DNA of 64,000 bases from Methylobacterium sp. C25 (GTDB taxonomy: Bacteria; Pseudomonadota; Alphaproteobacteria; Rhizobiales; Beijerinckiaceae). Shown piece after piece: positions 17,272 through 26,145 of the stretch. The notes beneath the pieces are model-generated. The model was not told the DNA's origin. It did not search any database and saw nothing but the letters and a program-made list of their open reading frames with translations. Both the position numbers and the translations under genes were made by a program. How positions within the stretch are numbered: the stretch's first letter is position 1; every line of letters starts with the position of its first letter. The DNA lies in the NCBI RefSeq assembly GCF_021352225.1, contig NZ_JAAUVI010000007.1, positions 133,601 through 197,600 on the forward strand, given 5' to 3'.

Positions 17272-18060
17272 GTGAGCACCGAGACCAACGCGCCACGGAG
17301 CGGGGATCGAACCGGACGCCCGTCGAGCCGCGCCCGACGCGCGCACCGTCCGAAACCTGCCGTCGACGTGCTCGAAGCTGCGATCGGCCATCTCTTTACC
17401 GACCGCGCCTTGCTCCCGTTGGCCTTGACCCATGTCAGCAAGGCAGGCGGCGACCGCGTCGGGAGCTACCAGCGTCTCGAATTCCTCGGTGACCGGGTTC
17501 TCGGCCTCGCCGTGGCCGAGCTTCTCTACGAGGCCTTCCCGCAGGCCGACGAAGGCGATCTGTCGAGACGGCTCGCCGGCCTGGTAAGGCGGGAGACCTG
17601 CGCCTCCGTTGCCGAAGCATGGGAGGTCGGACCGCATCTCAACCTTGGTCCGGGCGAAATCCAGGGTGGTGGCCGGCGCAATCAGACCATTCTCGCGGAT
17701 GTCTGCGAGGCCATCCTCGGCGCCGTCTTCCTTGATGCGGGCTACGAGCCAGCCAAGGCGATCGTGCGGGCGGCGTTCCGCCCCGAACAGGATACGGCGG
17801 CCCCGCGCGGGCGCGACGCGAAATCGGCCTTGCAGGAATGGGCCATGGCGCGAGGCCTGCCGATTCCGGTCTATGAGGTTGCGGAGCGCTCCGGCCCGGA
17901 CCACGCTCCTGTCTTCGCCATCGCTGTGCGAGTTTCCGGCATCGAGCCGGGTCTCGGTCGAGGTGGCTCGAAACGGCTCGCGGAGCAGGAAGCGGCGCAG
18001 AGCATCCTCGATCGCGAGGGCATCGGCGGCACGGAAGCTGCACAGGACGGACAGGAATGA
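17272..18060 (+). CDS. rnc: Ribonuclease III
   Basis: This 262-residue double-strand-specific endoribonuclease processes rRNA precursors and regulatory RNAs. The catalytic domain holds the signature YQRLEFLGDRVLGLAVAELL (about residues 64-83) with its Glu/Asp metal ligands, and LADVCEAILGAVFLDAGYE with the second acidic pair. The C-terminal dsRNA-binding domain runs from KSALQEWAMARG to GGSKRLAEQEAAQSIL. The GTG at 17272, directly after the lepB-remnant stop, is preferred; ATG 17215 would run through remnant DNA. The basic, disordered 35-residue lead is unusual. The stop overlaps the era start (ATGA). Confidence 0.95.
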   Translation: MSTETNAPRSGDRTGRPSSRARRAHRPKPAVDVLEAAIGHLFTDRALLPLALTHVSKAGGDRVGSYQRLEFLGDRVLGLAVAELLYEAFPQADEGDLSRRLAGLVRRETCASVAEAWEVGPHLNLGPGEIQGGGRRNQTILADVCEAILGAVFLDAGYEPAKAIVRAAFRPEQDTAAPRGRDAKSALQEWAMARGLPIPVYEVAERSGPDHAPVFAIAVRVSGIEPGLGRGGSKRLAEQEAAQSILDREGIGGTEAAQDGQE

Positions 18061-19001
18061 CAGCGAACGACGACAACGGGCCCGACGCTCCGGCGCTCAT
18101 CCCGGCGGATACCCGTGCGGGCTTCGTCGCGCTGATCGGCGTACCGAATGCCGGCAAGTCGACCCTGGTGAACGCCATCGTCGGCGCCAAGGTCACGATC
18201 GTGTCGCGCAAGGTGCAGACGACCCGGACGCTGGTGCGCGGCATCGCCATGGAGGGAAGCGCCCAGCTCATCCTGGTCGACACGCCCGGCATCTTCGCGC
18301 CCAAGCGCCGGCTCGACCGCGCCATGGTGCATTCCGCCTGGAGCGGCGCGGCCGACGCCGACGCGCTCTGCCTGCTGATCGATGCGCGGAAGGGTATCGA
18401 TGATGAGGTCGAGGCGATCCTGGCCCGGCTGCCCGAGGTGAAGCGGCCGAAGATCCTCGTCCTCAACAAGATCGACCTGATTGCGCGCGAAAAGCTGCTC
18501 GAACTGGCACAGGCCGTGAACGCGAAGGCGCCGTTCGAGGACACCTTCATGATCTCGGCGCTGAACGGCGACGGCGTCGCCGACCTTCGCAAGGCGCTCG
18601 CCGCCAGGATGCCCCCCAGCCCGTGGCTGTACCCGGAAGACCAGGTCTCCGACGCGCCGATCCGCATGCTCGCGGCTGAGATCACGCGCGAAAAGATCTA
18701 CGACCGGCTCCACGAGGAACTGCCCTATCGCTCCACGGTCGAGACCGACCAGTGGCAGATCAAGACCGACGGGTCGGTGCGCATCGAGCAGACGATCTTC
18801 GTGGAGCGCGAGAGCCAGCGCTCGATCGTGCTCGGCAAGGACGGCCAGACCATCAAGGCGATCGGTCAGGCGGCGCGGCGCGAGATCGCCGAGGTCGCGG
18901 AGACCAAGGTCCACCTCTTCCTGCACGTGAAGGTGCGCGAGAACTGGGCCGACGATCCTGCCCGCTATCGCGAGATGGGGCTGGAATTCCCACGGGGCTG
19001 A
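18057..19001 (+). CDS. era: GTPase Era (16S rRNA binding, 30S assembly)
   Basis: This 314-residue ribosome-assembly GTPase has G1 GVPNAGKST (about residues 25-33), G2 and switch KVQTTR, G3 DTPG, G4 NKID and G5 SAL in order. A C-terminal KH domain follows (about 215-300), with IFVERESQRSIVLGKDGQTI and the GxxG-like turn. The start overlaps the rnc stop as ATGA, so the two RNA-maturation proteins are translationally coupled. recO, often next in related genomes, is not here; a repeat element follows instead. Confidence 0.97.
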   Translation: MTANDDNGPDAPALIPADTRAGFVALIGVPNAGKSTLVNAIVGAKVTIVSRKVQTTRTLVRGIAMEGSAQLILVDTPGIFAPKRRLDRAMVHSAWSGAADADALCLLIDARKGIDDEVEAILARLPEVKRPKILVLNKIDLIAREKLLELAQAVNAKAPFEDTFMISALNGDGVADLRKALAARMPPSPWLYPEDQVSDAPIRMLAAEITREKIYDRLHEELPYRSTVETDQWQIKTDGSVRIEQTIFVERESQRSIVLGKDGQTIKAIGQAARREIAEVAETKVHLFLHVKVRENWADDPARYREMGLEFPRG

Positions 19002-19003
19002 CT

Positions 19004-19118
19004 TAGAGCATGCTGCGAAAAAGTGGTGACGGTTCTTCGCTCAAAGCATACTCTAACTCTTTGAATCGATCATGTTTTCTGCGGTTTGATTGGCCGAATC
19101 AAAACGCAGCATGATCTA
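19004..19118. repeat. Imperfect palindromic intergenic element
   Basis: Terminal arms TAGAGCATGCTGCG (19004-19017) and CGCAGCATGATCTA (19105-19118) are inverted copies with one mismatch. Inside lies a second dyad, TTTGATT-n5-AATCAAA, near 19085-19103. The element fills the gap between the convergent era and lysE-type genes and touches the latter's stop codon. It is lower in GC than its surroundings and resembles dispersed mobile palindromes of Hyphomicrobiales. Confidence 0.65.
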
Positions 19119-19748
19119 GCGCCGCGCCTCGGACGCCATCCGGACGGCGAGGCCGGCGAGGACCGTACCCATCAGCCAGCGCTGGACCACCAGCCATCCT
19201 GGACGCCGGTTCACCGTCCGGGCGATCGAACCAGCGGTGACCGCGATGATGGCGTTCACGCTGAGACTGACCAGGATCTGCACGGCGCCCAGAATGATGG
19301 CCTGGACCAGCACGCTGCCGTGATCCGGGCTGACGAACTGGGGGAGCAGCGAGAGGTACATAACTGCGATCTTGGGGTTCAGGACATTCGTCACGAAGCC
19401 CATCGCGAAGAGACGTCGCGGGCTGTCACTCGGCAGCAACGTTGCCTGAAAAGGCGAGCGCGCGCCGGGCTTTACGGCCTGCCATGCAAGGTAGAGCAGG
19501 TAGGCTGCGCCCGCCCATCGCAGCGTGTCGTAGGCAAACGGCACCGCAATCACCAACGCGGTGATGCCGAAGACCGCGCAAAGCATATAAAAGATAAAGC
19601 CGAGACCGATTCCCCCAAGCGAAACGAGTCCCGCCGCCGGTCCCTGAGAGATCGAGCGCGAGACGAGGTAAATCATGTTCGGTCCCGGGGTCAGGACCAT
19701 TCCTAGTGAAATCAGAGCAAACGCGATGAGTTGAGTCGTTTCGGGCAT
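19116..19748 (-). CDS. LysE/RhtB-family amino-acid exporter
   Basis: This 210-residue inner-membrane exporter has about six helices. It shows the family N-terminus FALISLGMVLTPGPNMIYLV with the conserved TPGPN, then GGIGLGFIFYMLCAVFG and GAAYLLYLAWQAVKPG. The post-loop segment FAMGFVTNVLNPKIAVMYLS contains the LNPK motif. The family exports homoserine, threonine, lysine or related compounds; the substrate cannot be specified. It stands alone, convergent with era and divergent from the methyltransferase gene 53 bp away. Confidence 0.9.
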   Translation of the reverse strand: MPETTQLIAFALISLGMVLTPGPNMIYLVSRSISQGPAAGLVSLGGIGLGFIFYMLCAVFGITALVIAVPFAYDTLRWAGAAYLLYLAWQAVKPGARSPFQATLLPSDSPRRLFAMGFVTNVLNPKIAVMYLSLLPQFVSPDHGSVLVQAIILGAVQILVSLSVNAIIAVTAGSIARTVNRRPGWLVVQRWLMGTVLAGLAVRMASEARR

Positions 19749-19801
19749 GTATTGACGTCCTGCCGCCGTGTCCCCTGTCGTTCTTACTCAATTTGTCCCG
19801 A

Positions 19802-20758
19802 ATGAGCCCACAAACTTCCACGGCAGACCCAGCGGCCAGTGTCATCGCCGCACGACCCGTCGTTTACGGTCTGCCATCCGCTGAATTGGTCGTGGTTCCG
19901 CAGCACGCAGCACAGGTTTCGCCGCTGATCCCTGGTTCTGCGCGGCTGGAGGACCATTCACTCGCGGCGGCTCCGGGACCAGCCGTCGTACTGGCGCCGC
20001 CGGGTACCTCGGAGCGCCGCTATACGCTCGCGCTCGCCCTGCGCGCGCTCGCGCCAGGCGAGACGCTGGTCGCGCTCGCGCCGAAAGACCGGGGTGGCAG
20101 CCGGCTGGCAAGGGAGCTCGCGGGCTTCGGCTGCATGGTGGCGGAGGAGGCCCGACGTCACCACCGGATCTGCACGGTTTCGCGGCCAGCCGCCCTCGAC
20201 GGTCTTCAAGACGCGATCGAGGAGGGCCGCTCACGGCACATCGACAACATCGCGCTGTGCACGCAGCCGGGCATCTTCTCCTGGAACCGGATCGATCCCG
20301 GCAGCGACCTGCTGCTCCGGCACCTGCCTAAACTCTCCGGACGAGGTGCGGATTTCGGTTGCGGCCTCGGCGTTCTGGCGCTTGCCGTGCTGCATTCGGA
20401 GACCGTGTCGAGCTTGACCATGTTCGACATCGACCGGCGTGCGGTCGAGATGGCGCGTCGCAACGTCGACGATCCGCGAGCCAGCGTCGTCTGGGCGGAC
20501 CTGCGCCAGCGCGATCTCGCCCTGACGCGGCTCGATTTCGTTGTGATGAACCCGCCCTTCCACGATGGCGGTTCGGAGGATCAGGCGCTCGGCAAGGCGT
20601 TCATCGCCCGGGCAGCCGAGGCCCTGCGGCCTGGCGGCACGCTCTGGATCACGGCCAACACGCATCTGCCTTACGAGGCGTCCTTGCGCGCGGCCTTCCG
20701 CAACGTGATCCCGGTCGTGTCGGAAGGGGGCTACAAGGTCTACGAGGCGCGCAAGTGA
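19802..20758 (+). CDS. Class I SAM methyltransferase, RsmC-like (rRNA guanine-N2)
   Basis: This 318-residue methyltransferase has two related halves, as in RsmC. The second is catalytic: ADFGCGLGVLALAVL is the SAM-binding glycine motif (about residue 185), MFDIDRRAVEMARRN is motif II, and VVMNPPFHDGG is the N-methyl catalytic NPPF motif. The C-terminus GGTLWITANTHLPYEASL is typical of RsmC/RlmG. Likely action is on a guanine in 16S rRNA. The ATG at 19802 is preferred to a TTG nine bases upstream. The stop overlaps the next gene's GTG start (GTGA), pairing two RNA-modifying enzymes. Confidence 0.88.
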   Translation: MSPQTSTADPAASVIAARPVVYGLPSAELVVVPQHAAQVSPLIPGSARLEDHSLAAAPGPAVVLAPPGTSERRYTLALALRALAPGETLVALAPKDRGGSRLARELAGFGCMVAEEARRHHRICTVSRPAALDGLQDAIEEGRSRHIDNIALCTQPGIFSWNRIDPGSDLLLRHLPKLSGRGADFGCGLGVLALAVLHSETVSSLTMFDIDRRAVEMARRNVDDPRASVVWADLRQRDLALTRLDFVVMNPPFHDGGSEDQALGKAFIARAAEALRPGGTLWITANTHLPYEASLRAAFRNVIPVVSEGGYKVYEARK

Positions 20759-21492
20759 GCGGCGGCAAGTCCGTCCGTCTCGATAAGCTGCTGGCGAACC
20801 TCGGCTATGGCTCCCGCCGGGAGATCCAGGGGCTCGCCCGCGCTGGCGCTGTACTCCTCGACGGTAGGCCTGTCAGGGATGCGGCCGGGCGGATCGCGTT
20901 GGAGCCGGACCTGCCTGCACGCATGTCGATCGACGGCGAGGCACTGGATCCGTTGCCGGGCGTCGCGCTTCTCCTGCACAAGCCCCTCGGCGTGACCTGC
21001 TCCCACAAGGAGGCTGGTCCGCTCGTCTACAGTCTCCTGCCCGAGCGCTGGCGCAGGCGCGACCCCGCGCTGTCCACGGTCGGCCGGCTCGACAAGGAGA
21101 CCTCCGGCCTGCTGCTCCTTACCGATGACGGCGCGCTACTCCATCGCATCATCTCGCCCAAGGCGCATGTACCGAAGCGCTATCAAGTGACGCTCGAGCG
21201 GCCGCTGGATGGCAGCGAGACGGAGATTTTTGCCTCTGGCACCCTGATGTTGGAGGGCGAGGAGCGTCCGCTGCTTCCGGCTCGACTCGAGGTCCATGAC
21301 GCCACGCACGCGGCACTGACACTGACCGAGGGGCGATACCATCAGGTCCGGCGGATGTTCGCCGCCATCGGCAACCACGTCGCCGCCTTGCATCGGGACA
21401 AGGTCGGAGGAGTCGAGCTTGCCGGCGACCTCGAGGCCGGCGGCTATCGCATCATGGGGCCGAGCGAGATCGAAGCGGTCTTCCTGGGCTGA
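20755..21492 (+). CDS. Pseudouridine synthase, RsuA/RluB/E/F family
   Basis: This 245-residue rRNA-modifying enzyme has an N-terminal S4 RNA-binding domain (VRLDKLLANLGYGSRREIQ, then VLLDGRPV). The catalytic domain carries the family motif VGRLDKETSGLLLLTDDG with the catalytic Asp near residue 108. KRYQVTLERPL and EGRYHQVRRMFAAIGN complete the family pattern. The GTG start overlaps the preceding methyltransferase stop. The exact uridine (RsuA-type in 16S, or RluE/F-type in 23S) cannot be decided by eye; pairing with an RsmC-like gene hints at 16S rRNA. Confidence 0.9.
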   Translation: MSGGKSVRLDKLLANLGYGSRREIQGLARAGAVLLDGRPVRDAAGRIALEPDLPARMSIDGEALDPLPGVALLLHKPLGVTCSHKEAGPLVYSLLPERWRRRDPALSTVGRLDKETSGLLLLTDDGALLHRIISPKAHVPKRYQVTLERPLDGSETEIFASGTLMLEGEERPLLPARLEVHDATHAALTLTEGRYHQVRRMFAAIGNHVAALHRDKVGGVELAGDLEAGGYRIMGPSEIEAVFLG

Positions 21493-21501
21493 GGACGCGG
21501 C

Positions 21502-22278
21502 TCAAAGCTCGAAATGGGAGACCTCGCCAAGCAATTCCACGAAGCGCCGCGCCCCATGATCGAGGAGCGCCTCACCGATCTCCACGGTCCCGAGAGCCGC
21601 ATGTCCGATCGCGCCGGATGCGTGCAGATCCTCGGCTTTCCAGGCAAACGCCGCCGGGCGACCGGCGCGCAGCAGCCGGTACTCGCGCTCCATCGCGACG
21701 GTGCGAGGCTCGAAATTGCCGACATGCTCGCGGCGTACGAGATCCGGCCGGAGGGCCAGCATCAGTGACGTTTCGACGGCACCAGCATGGATGCCGTGTC
21801 GGATCTCCTCCTCAGGAATCATATGATCCGGATAGCCGAGCCGGCCCCAGGATGTCGTGACGACGACCATCCCCAGACGCGCCCGAAGCTCCCCGGCAAC
21901 GAGATCGATCAGGGCGTTGTTGCCGCCGTGGGAAGAGACGATCACGAGCTTGCGGCAGCCTGCTCGATGCACGCAGGCGCCGACTTCGCTCCAGGCCGCG
22001 AGCGCCGTCGCGGCACTATGCGTCAGCGTTCCGGCGAAGCTGTCGTGCTCATCGGATTTGCCGATCGACTGCACCGGCAGGGTCAGCACGTCGAGGGCGT
22101 CCGGAACGAGTGCAGCCGCCCGTGCGAGATAGCCTTCGGCAATGATCGCATCGGTGCCGAGCGGCAGGTGCGGGCCGTGCTGCTCAATGGCGGCGACCGG
22201 GAGCACTGCGACAGAACGCGACATCTCGCGCGTCGCGACGTCCACGGTGGTCAGATCGCGCCAGGGACGTGCGGGCAT
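21502..22278 (-). CDS. Creatininase-family amidohydrolase
   Basis: This 258-residue metalloenzyme belongs to the creatininase superfamily, which includes creatinine amidohydrolase, FAPy deformylase and mycofactocin peptidase MftE. The metal-binding pattern is clear: VAAIEQHGPHLPLGTDAIIAE gives the Glu, His and Asp ligands near residues 31-44, with SSHGGNNALIDL (about 117) and a C-terminal region containing GHAALGTVEIG. The ATG at 22278 has GAGGAAG upstream and begins near family starts. It is convergent with the pseudouridine synthase, nine bases apart. No partner gene indicates its substrate. Confidence 0.85.
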   Translation of the reverse strand: MPARPWRDLTTVDVATREMSRSVAVLPVAAIEQHGPHLPLGTDAIIAEGYLARAAALVPDALDVLTLPVQSIGKSDEHDSFAGTLTHSAATALAAWSEVGACVHRAGCRKLVIVSSHGGNNALIDLVAGELRARLGMVVVTTSWGRLGYPDHMIPEEEIRHGIHAGAVETSLMLALRPDLVRREHVGNFEPRTVAMEREYRLLRAGRPAAFAWKAEDLHASGAIGHAALGTVEIGEALLDHGARRFVELLGEVSHFEL

Positions 22279-22438
22279 GGCTTCCTCGTCGAGCGACGCC
22301 CTGGTCGGCGACCTGATCATGGAAGCGGGATGCCGAGACGAGCGTCAAGGCACACAGGGAACAGATGGATGCGCCCGAGCCCGGCGGCCGCGTCCCATCT
22401 GGAACGGCGGATCCGCCAAGCAGCGACGAAGCGCGCTG

Positions 22439-22855
22439 TCAGCGTCGCCGGCTCAGCGCCCAGCCCAGGCCGAAGGCCGCCGCCGCGATCAATGCCAGGG
22501 TCGCGCCCTTGTTCTCCTCGGCGCGCGCGTAGACCGCGAGACCGCGGTCGTTTACCTCGCGGCCGTAGCGGCGGCCGCGCTCGAACACGTCGTCGCGCAG
22601 GGCACGACCCCGCTCGGTGGCGTCGTCGCGGAACCGTCGCCCGCGTTCGGCAGCGTCCCCGGCAAAGTCGCGGCCATCGCGGCGAAGCCGCTCGGCGCGT
22701 TCATGCACGCGGCCGTAGGTCGATTGTGCGACGCCGGCGACCTGCTCGTAGGCACCCTCGACCTGCGGGCGTGCTCGGCCTGTGACGGCTCCGAGGGCAC
22801 TGCGCCCGCGGCCACGAATGTTGCGGATGCCGCCTTCGATCTGGTCTCGATTCAT
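22439..22855 (-). CDS. CsbD-like stress protein with C-terminal membrane anchor
   Basis: This 138-residue protein starts MNRDQIEGGIRNIRGRGRSA, which is the CsbD signature (general stress proteins of unknown action). A long, highly charged helix of repeated RDDxxERGRR units (about residues 60-105) and a C-terminal hydrophobic stretch ATLALIAAAAFGLGWALSRRR follow. The combination suggests a membrane-tethered, coiled or disordered stress protein. A true CsbD gene follows in opposite map order at 23017-23220 on the same strand, so the region is probably stress-induced. Confidence 0.75.
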   Translation of the reverse strand: MNRDQIEGGIRNIRGRGRSALGAVTGRARPQVEGAYEQVAGVAQSTYGRVHERAERLRRDGRDFAGDAAERGRRFRDDATERGRALRDDVFERGRRYGREVNDRGLAVYARAEENKGATLALIAAAAFGLGWALSRRR

Positions 22856-23016
22856 GGATTCGATTTTTCACAAGCACCGACCCGGCAGGCCATTGAAGCG
22901 GCGCGGACACGATGCGTGACGTTCGGGCAGCCCGACCCGGAGGTGGGCCGCCCGGCTCGCGACCGGTCCCGATCGGGCATGACTCGGCACGCCGCGATCG
23001 AGACCGTAGTGCAGGG

Positions 23017-23220
23017 TCAGAGACCCTTCTTGACCTGGGAGGCGAGATTCTTCGCGCCCTGTTTCACGTCGCCTACAGCCTTCTGCGCCGTCCCCTTGGT
23101 CTCCTGAGCCGCACCTTCGGCCTGAAGCTTGGTGTTACCGGTCACCTTGCCGACGCTCTGCTTCACCGAGCCGGCGGCCTGGTTGGCGGTGCCCTTGATC
23201 TTGTCGGTCGTGCTGCTCAT
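23017..23220 (-). CDS. CsbD family general stress protein
   Basis: This 67-residue helical protein is of the CsbD type: SSTTDKIKGTANQAAGSVKQ, then GKVTGNTKLQAEGAAQETKG and a KAVGDVKQGAKNLASQVKKG ending. The family forms a small four-helix fold, is induced by general stress in many bacteria, and has no known biochemical activity. The start at 23220 has AGGAGG upstream. Its length is normal. It is in line with the larger CsbD-like gene downstream, separated by about 160 bp. Confidence 0.9.
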   Translation of the reverse strand: MSSTTDKIKGTANQAAGSVKQSVGKVTGNTKLQAEGAAQETKGTAQKAVGDVKQGAKNLASQVKKGL

Positions 23221-23402
23221 GGAAACCTCCTGTGATGCCGCGTCGGGAATGACGCCGCTATCTTGGCAAGCGGAACGGTATCGGGCACCGAAGGTTCCAT
23301 CCGGGAGATTGGACGGCGATCGCGGCAAGTGTGGCCGAACCGTGCTATCGCTGGGCCGTTCCAGCCATTAAGCCTGACCCAAAGCTCCGTTCGGAATTGC
23401 TC

Positions 23403-23813
23403 ATGAACCGCAATGCGCTCCGTGGCCTCGCCCTCGTTTTTCCGATGCTTCTCGCGGGCACTAGCGGCGCGTCGGCTCTGTCCCTGCCGTACGAGGAATC
23501 GGACTACCTGCCGCCCGAGGAGACGACGACCTATGTCGAGCGCTCCTTGAACCATCAGGCGCCGCTCACGATCGAGCACCCGCCGGTCGCATCGAGCGGT
23601 CGCCGGGGACGGCGCTCCGCGGCGATTGCGGGATACTGCCGCGAAGGCGGAACCATCGTCCGTCGCGACGAACTCGGTCAGCCGGTCATCCGGCAGCGCG
23701 AGGTCTGCGACAGCGTGGCGCCGCGAAACCTCTGGCCCGGCCACACGGACCCACGACCGGCTTGGCCTGCGCCGCGCTTCATAAACCGCGCCGCGCTTCG
23801 CACGCGCGGTTGA
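23403..23813 (+). CDS. Small secreted protein of unknown function
   Basis: This 136-residue protein has a Sec signal peptide (MNRNALRGLALVFPMLLAGT, cleavage around SALS at about residue 26). The mature chain is short and polar, with a YLPPEETTTYVERSLNHQ segment, an SGRRGRRSAAIAGYCREGGT segment, and two cysteines (GYCREGG and REVCDS) spaced to form one disulfide. I recognise no family. The ATG at 23403 is taken because it begins the signal peptide; the frame is open upstream to 23331. It is convergent with the metalloprotease gene. Confidence 0.65.
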   Translation: MNRNALRGLALVFPMLLAGTSGASALSLPYEESDYLPPEETTTYVERSLNHQAPLTIEHPPVASSGRRGRRSAAIAGYCREGGTIVRRDELGQPVIRQREVCDSVAPRNLWPGHTDPRPAWPAPRFINRAALRTRG

Positions 23814-23820
23814 ATCGCCT

Positions 23821-24564
23821 TCAGCCGTAGCGGTGCAGTTCCGCGCCGTGCCGCTTCAGCCAGCGCTCGGCCTCGTCGACGTTCGGGCAGACCGAACCGA
23901 CCAGGTTCCAGAACCGGGCCGAATGATTCATCTCGCGTAAGTGCGCCATCTCGTGCGCGACGAGATAATCGAGCACTACCGGTGGTGCCAGGATCAGGCG
24001 CCACGAGAAGTTCAGCTCGCCGCTCGCCGTACAGGAGCCCCAGCGGCTGCGCGTGTCCCGAACGGTGATCCGCCTGGGACGCTCACCGAGGCGCGCTGCG
24101 TAGACCTCGGCGGCGGCCGTGAGGTCGCGCCGAACCTCGCGCTGCAGGAAGTCGCGCACCCGGCGTGCCACGTGGGCGCTGTCTCCCGTCACTACGATTA
24201 CGGGCTCCCCGTCGATCTGGTCGACAGCGCAAGCGCCTCGCCCCGCCCTGTGAGCAATCAGGTGCGCCTCTCCGCGCAGAGGAATGGCGAGGCCGACTTC
24301 GAAGGGCATGCGCGCCGGCACCTTGGCTAGCCGAGCGACGATCCAGCCGCCATGGCTGACCGCGAATTTCTGCGCCGTCGCGAGGGAGGTTCGGCTCGGA
24401 ACCGTCATGATGACTTCGCCAGTGGCGTTCGAGACCCGCAGCGTGAGCCGTCGTGCAGTCGGGCGCCGGCGCAGGGCGATCTGCAGGTCGACGCTCCCGT
24501 GCCGGATCTCGAGGAACTCCGGATCCGGGGTGCGCAGCAGCATGGATCTCAGCGCGATGGCCAT
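23821..24564 (-). CDS. YgjP/DUF45-type zinc metallopeptidase (M48-like)
   Basis: This 247-residue protein has the YgjP fold: an N-terminal beta domain (LEIRHGSVDLQIALRRRPTA, then ARRLTLRVSNATGEVIMTVP) and a C-terminal zinc domain. The latter contains RDTRSRWGSCTASGELNFSW and the zinc site VAHEMAHLREMNHSARFW, an HExxH helix with a third His. The ATG at 24564 is selected because upstream codons show no homology. The family's cellular substrate is unknown, although it is sometimes linked to restriction systems; none is next to it here. Confidence 0.88.
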   Translation of the reverse strand: MAIALRSMLLRTPDPEFLEIRHGSVDLQIALRRRPTARRLTLRVSNATGEVIMTVPSRTSLATAQKFAVSHGGWIVARLAKVPARMPFEVGLAIPLRGEAHLIAHRAGRGACAVDQIDGEPVIVVTGDSAHVARRVRDFLQREVRRDLTAAAEVYAARLGERPRRITVRDTRSRWGSCTASGELNFSWRLILAPPVVLDYLVAHEMAHLREMNHSARFWNLVGSVCPNVDEAERWLKRHGAELHRYG

Positions 24565-24733
24565 GGCGTCGTCTTGCGGCCTTCCGATCGCCGCGTTCCG
24601 GTCTCTGTGCAACGTCGGGCACCGCGCTCCGGCGATGACGGCGGTTCGGCTCGATGCACGACCCAACGGTCATAGCTGCGCGATTGCGCCCTTGCCATCT
24701 CCAATCCGATGAAATTCGCAGCAGGCGTTCCGG

Positions 24734-26008
24734 TCAGCCGACCTCGCGGAGATGGCGCCCCGTAGCCTGCCGGCCTTCCATGTCGCGGATGAAGCGTGAG
24801 ATGCGAGGCGCGATCACGGAGCGGAAGCGCGAGCCGTTGAACACGCCGTAATGGCCGACCTGCTCCTGCAAGTGGTACGCCTTGCGCTCAGCAGGGAGGT
24901 TCGGCGTCAGGTCGAGGGCCGCCTTGGTCTGGCCGACGCCGGAGATGTCGTCGTTCTCGCCCTCGACCGCGAGGATCGCGCAACGGCGGATCGCGCCGAG
25001 ATCGACCGGCATATCGCCGTGCATCATCTCGCCCTTCGGCAGGGCGTGGTCCACGAACACGGTCCCGACCGTCTGCAGGTAGAACTCGGCCGTCAGGTCC
25101 ATCACGGCGAGATACTCGTCATAGAAGTCGCGATGTTTCTCCGCCGACTCGCCGTCTCCCGTGACGAGGTGGTGAAACATGTCGCTATGGGCCGTGACGT
25201 GGCGGTCGAGGTTCATCGCCATGAAGCCGGAGAGCTGCAGGAAGCCTGGATAGACCCGCCGGAAAACACCCGGATAGATGGCCGGAACCAGCGTGATGCA
25301 GTTCTGCTCGAACCACTCCATCCCCCGCTCCTGCGCGAGGCAATTGACGGCGGTGGGCGAGCGGCGCGTGTCGATCGGGCCGCCCATCAGCGTCATCGAG
25401 ACGGGGATGTTCGGCGAATTCTGTGCCTCCATCAGCGCGATCGCGGCGATCACGGGAACTGCTGGCTGGCAGACCGCCATGACGTGCAGGTCAGGCCCCA
25501 GGTCCCGGAATATGTCGCGCAGGTAGTCGATGTAGGTGTCGAGATCGAACTGCCCGTCGAGCAGCGGCACCATGCGAGCGTCGGTCCAGTCGGTGATGAA
25601 GACGCGATGGTTCGGCAGCATCGCCTCGACTGTGCCGCGCAGCAGCGTCGCGTAGTGGCCCGACATCGGCGCGACGATGAGCAGCTTCGGATCGGGTTCG
25701 GCGGGACCGCGCACGAAACCTCGGTCGAAGGTGATGACCTGGCAGAAGGGCCGGGACCACACCACGCGCTCGGATACCGGCACGGCATTGCCGTCGATGA
25801 CCGTGCTGTCGAGACCGAAGGCTGGCTTGCCGTATCGGCGCGTCACGCGCTCGAACATCTCGCAGGCGGCAGCGACCGGTCGAAAATACTGAGAGTAGGC
25901 CAGGGGATTGGCCGGGTTCTGCAAGCCGTGCCGGGTCATGTCTGCGGCGACGCGCGCCGGGGCGAGCATCGCCCTCATCGCTTCATACCAGGCGTAGGCG
26001 AGATCCAT
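24734..26008 (-). CDS. phaZ: Intracellular polyhydroxybutyrate depolymerase (PhaZ), first copy
   Basis: This 424-residue depolymerase mobilises stored PHB. It resembles Ralstonia PhaZa1: the opening AYAWYEAMRAMLAPARVAAD, MFERVTRRYGKP, the VAPMSGHYATLLRGTVE motif, and MAVCQPAVPVIAAI with the catalytic cysteine of the family. GGPIDTRRSPTAVN, KGEMMHGDMPVDLGAIRRC and GHYGVFNGSRFR toward the C-terminus supply the remaining acid and histidine. A paralogue is encoded at 45646-47049. It is divergent from regB, whose redox signal could bear on PHB turnover, but no shared operator was identified. Confidence 0.94.
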   Translation of the reverse strand: MDLAYAWYEAMRAMLAPARVAADMTRHGLQNPANPLAYSQYFRPVAAACEMFERVTRRYGKPAFGLDSTVIDGNAVPVSERVVWSRPFCQVITFDRGFVRGPAEPDPKLLIVAPMSGHYATLLRGTVEAMLPNHRVFITDWTDARMVPLLDGQFDLDTYIDYLRDIFRDLGPDLHVMAVCQPAVPVIAAIALMEAQNSPNIPVSMTLMGGPIDTRRSPTAVNCLAQERGMEWFEQNCITLVPAIYPGVFRRVYPGFLQLSGFMAMNLDRHVTAHSDMFHHLVTGDGESAEKHRDFYDEYLAVMDLTAEFYLQTVGTVFVDHALPKGEMMHGDMPVDLGAIRRCAILAVEGENDDISGVGQTKAALDLTPNLPAERKAYHLQEQVGHYGVFNGSRFRSVIAPRISRFIRDMEGRQATGRHLREVG

Positions 26009-26145
26009 GACGACTCCCTGTCGTGCGGCCGCTGAGCGGCGCCTCTTAACAACCGCGTCCGCGCCGCAAAATCTATCTTTTCGGTAATGTCCGCTCTGCA
26101 AACATTTCCGCGCACTATCTCTTTGCGAAGCGATTTGAACCGGCG

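Noticed and set aside
24851..26035. 394-codon plus-strand frame
   Set aside because: Antisense shadow of the first PHB depolymerase gene, with no domain or ribosome-binding site.
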